64,000 nucleotides of DNA, taken from contig CANQDF010000005.1 of assembly GCA_947591605.1 (NCBI GenBank), forward strand, positions 34,180 to 98,179, in the 5' to 3' direction. The translations under genes were made by a program, and so were the position numbers. The notes beneath the pieces are model-generated. The model was not told where the DNA came from, did no database searches, and was given only the letters and a program-made list of their open reading frames with translations. Positions 62,787 to 64,000 of the stretch are shown here, piece after piece (position 1 is the first letter of the stretch; every line of letters begins with the position of its first letter). This DNA comes from an uncultured Clostridia bacterium (GTDB lineage: Bacteria; Bacillota; Clostridia; Lachnospirales; CAG-274).

Positions 62787-62861
62787 GTGTTGAATAGGAG
62801 TACAAGCTCCTATTCAACACAACAGAAAGTCCTACTAAAAAGTAAGGACTTTCTTAGTAGG
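62787..62861 (+). repeat. Palindromic element copy 3 (hairpins A and B)
   Basis: Hairpin A is GTGTTGAATAGGAG-TACAAG-CTCCTATTCAACAC (62787-62820), a perfect 14-bp stem of 34 nt. After AAC, hairpin B is AGAAAGTCCT/AGGACTTTCT (62824-62854). Overlapping it, CCTACTAA (62831-62838) can instead pair with TTAGTAGG (62854-62861), giving two mutually exclusive folds. It is inverted relative to copies 1 and 2. Confidence 0.8.
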
Positions 62862-63119
62862 TTAAATCAACCATAAGAGCTTTCAAACATTTATATAAAA
62901 AAACTTTGCCGGGTTTCTTATCTGATGTCGCAGAACAAATGAGTATACCTAAATTGCAAACAAGTTACCCATGTTCGTTCATTTAGATAATACAGCGCTG
63001 TATTTCTGTGTCCGGGAAAACAGTTGAGATAACTTGCGTAAAGCCTGTAAGTCCATCAATATAATACATGTTATAAAGATATCTTTTGCTCCGGGTTAAT
63101 CCCAAAGATTGTGTAAACC
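62862..63119 (-). pseudogene. IS256-family transposase remnant (middle/C-terminal part, deleted and frameshifted)
   Basis: Minus-strand translation from 63119 gives EVYTIFGINPEQK, which matches the AVYxxxGINxEG(K) region of IS256-type transposases. After a shift it continues as IDGLTGFTQVISTVFPDTEI then QRCII, matching the DGLTGF...VFPxTxIQxCI(V/I)H part around the catalytic Asp. Near 62865-62910 KVFLYKCLKALMVDL matches K(F/Y)VSYKDLKALMADL. The region between GINPE and KDIF is deleted, and stops occur. It is clearly inactive and lies head-to-head with the next transposase fragment. Confidence 0.72.
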
Positions 63120-63159
63120 TCTAAACTGATATATAATAAAAATATCAGTTTGGAGGTTT
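63115..63159 (+). repeat. Inverted repeat ahead of the transposase start
   Basis: AAACCTCTAAACTGATAT (63115-63132) mirrors ATATCAGTTTGGAGGTTT (63142-63159) with one mismatch. It spans the leader and RBS (GGAGG) of the transposase and could block its translation, a known way of limiting transposase expression. Confidence 0.65.
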
Positions 63160-63164
63160 TTAAA

Positions 63165-63680
63165 ATGGCAAAAAGAAAAAGGAACGAAAGTCCTGAAAGA
63201 CAGGCATTAAGAGAAATGATGGCAGAGTATCTTAAGGATAATCCTATAAGAAACGGAAATGATGTCAATGCTGTGGTAAGAGAAATGATGTCGGTGATAC
63301 TTGAAGGTGCTTTAGACGGTGAGCTTGACGAGGAGCTTGGTTATTCCAAGTATGATTACAGAAATAAAGACACAGATAACAGTCGTAATGGCTACAGTAG
63401 GAAAACCATGCATACAAGCTATGGCGATATGGAACCGGATATTCCTCGTGACAGAAACGGTGAGTATGAACCTCATGTAGTTAAGAAATATCAAAATACT
63501 CTTACACAGGATATGGAGGAAAAGATCATATCCATGTATGCAAAGGGTATGACGACCGGTGATATTGAAAGCCATTTACGAGAATTATACGGTATTGACG
63601 TATCAGACAGCACTATAAGCCGTATAACAGATAAGGTGCTACCGATCGTCAAAGAATGGCAGGAAAGACCTCTTTGTTAA
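63165..63680 (+). pseudogene. IS256-family (mutator) transposase, N-terminal half only
   Basis: 171 residues, whereas the family is about 400. It begins MAKRKRNESPERQALREMMA, then ILEGALDGELDEELGYSKYD, RNGYSRKTMHTSYGDMEPDI, PRDRNGEYEPHVVKKYQ and TTGDIESHLRELYGIDVSDS-like sequence, all N-terminal IS256 features. It stops at WQERPLC where relatives continue ERPLDxIYPVVFxDAIHYK, so the DDE catalytic core is lost. The truncation point falls in the hairpin CCTCTTTG/CAAAGAGG (63669-63692). The start at 63165 has GGAGG ahead; a TTG upstream is not used. Confidence 0.88.
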
Positions 63681-64000
63681 ATCGCAAAGAGGATGTCAAA
63701 AAAGGTGAAAAAGATATTAGTGGATAAACTCTACGTTAGCCGCTGTTTGACGGGTTTGTAGGATTTGTAACAAAAAATAACGCAGATAAATGGCAAAAAA
63801 ATATTGAAAAAATGATAAAAGCGTGAAAGCGGCTTAACAAGCGGATTTCACGCTTTTTATGTTTTTAGGGCATAAATAGCCTCAATGCAAGAAAAAAGTA
63901 ACATTACACAAGCGTTACAGACAGTTATTTGTTTTACAACTTATAACGAATTGTGTTACAAGTCGCTAAATAAGCAGTGTTATAACAAAATGCCAGTGTA
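63681..64000. other. Mostly empty region after the truncated transposase
   Basis: A frame from about 63746 to 63827 ends KNNADKWQKNIEKMIKA but has no start, and looks like the tail of a lost gene. AAAAGCGTGAAA/TTTCACGCTTTTT (63817-63858) is a terminator. The rest, to 64000, is AT-rich with no supported gene. Confidence 0.5.
63817..63858 (+). terminator. Terminator near the right end
   Basis: A 12-bp stem, AAAAGCGTGAAA / TTTCACGCTTTT, with a T-run. It follows the stop of the orphan KMIKA tail. Confidence 0.8.

Noticed and set aside
62787..62861. CRISPR array or ordinary terminator
   Set aside because: There are no regularly spaced repeats with unique spacers, and neither hairpin is followed by a T-run in a way that suits termination of hslO.
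63071..63268. Minus-strand ORF of 65 codons opposite the transposase start
   Set aside because: Only its last 15 codons (VYTIFGINPEQK) are meaningful, as part of the inverted IS256 remnant; the rest is antisense to the forward transposase.

Overview
The window looks like the chromosome of a spore-forming, Gram-positive-type Clostridia (Bacillota) bacterium. The evidence is a PolC-type DNA polymerase III, a YlmC/YmxH sporulation-family gene, a Csp-like double subtilase, strong AGGAGG ribosome binding sites, TTGACA/TATAAT promoters, and heavy use of ATA (Ile) and AGG (Arg) codons. No species can be named. There are no rRNA genes, CRISPR arrays or convincing tRNA genes.

Layout. 1-3.8 kb: end of a riboflavin operon (ribBA end, ribH), a small HTH-regulator/membrane-protein operon with its own palindromic operator, a 53-residue membrane ORF, panE, a frameshifted membrane protein and a CPCC cysteine-rich protein. 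3.8-11.3 kb (minus): histidine operon hisZ-G-D-B-H-A-(yitT)-F-I-E behind one clear promoter; hisC and a histidinol-phosphatase gene are absent. 11.6-17.2 kb (minus): a tandem double subtilase and an EF-G paralogue. 17.4-20 kb (plus): tyrA-aroA. 20.2-24.1 kb (minus): an AT-rich island that reads as a decayed RHS/YD-repeat polymorphic toxin locus (RHS scrap, toxin C-terminus, then putative immunity genes, an ankyrin protein and a DUF4291 protein). 24.3-31.4 kb (minus): an SPFH/zinc-ribbon gene and a Tim44-like gene, followed by the dTDP-rhamnose genes rfbA-B-D-C, a nucleotidyltransferase and a small conserved protein. 31.7-32.9 kb (plus): a PerR-type repressor and a manganese (yybP-ykoY) riboswitch driving mntP.

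33.1-46.3 kb (minus): an SLH-GH18 protein, a YgjP-like metallopeptidase and the core block pyrH-frr-uppS-cdsA-dxr-rseP-ispG-polC (nucleotide, translation, isoprenoid/lipid and replication genes), without the usual rpsB-tsf ahead of it. 46.6-48.4 kb (plus): a MATE transporter with an overlapping MarR regulator. 48.5-56.3 kb (minus): an LTA-synthase-like enzyme, a methyltransferase, ylmC, an esterase, map, a DUF2161 protein, pepP and a cytidylate-kinase-like protein. 56.4-57.8 kb (plus): a MocR regulator with an operator. 57.9-60.2 kb (minus): feoAB. 60.3-62.7 kb (plus): ydcF-like, methyltransferase, hslO. 62.8-64 kb: repeats and broken IS256-family transposase pieces.

The most unusual signal is a dispersed palindromic element with three copies (about 1.5, 46.4 and 62.8 kb). 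In the two complete copies a 34-nt hairpin keeps its length, its TACAAG loop and its GTGTT/AACAC base while the stem interior changes on both sides so that pairing is kept. It is followed after AAC by a second hairpin that begins AG(T/A)AAGT. One copy directly abuts a transposase reading frame. It may be a non-autonomous IS200/IS605-like (PATE-like) element or a mobile structured RNA; I could not assign it to a known family.
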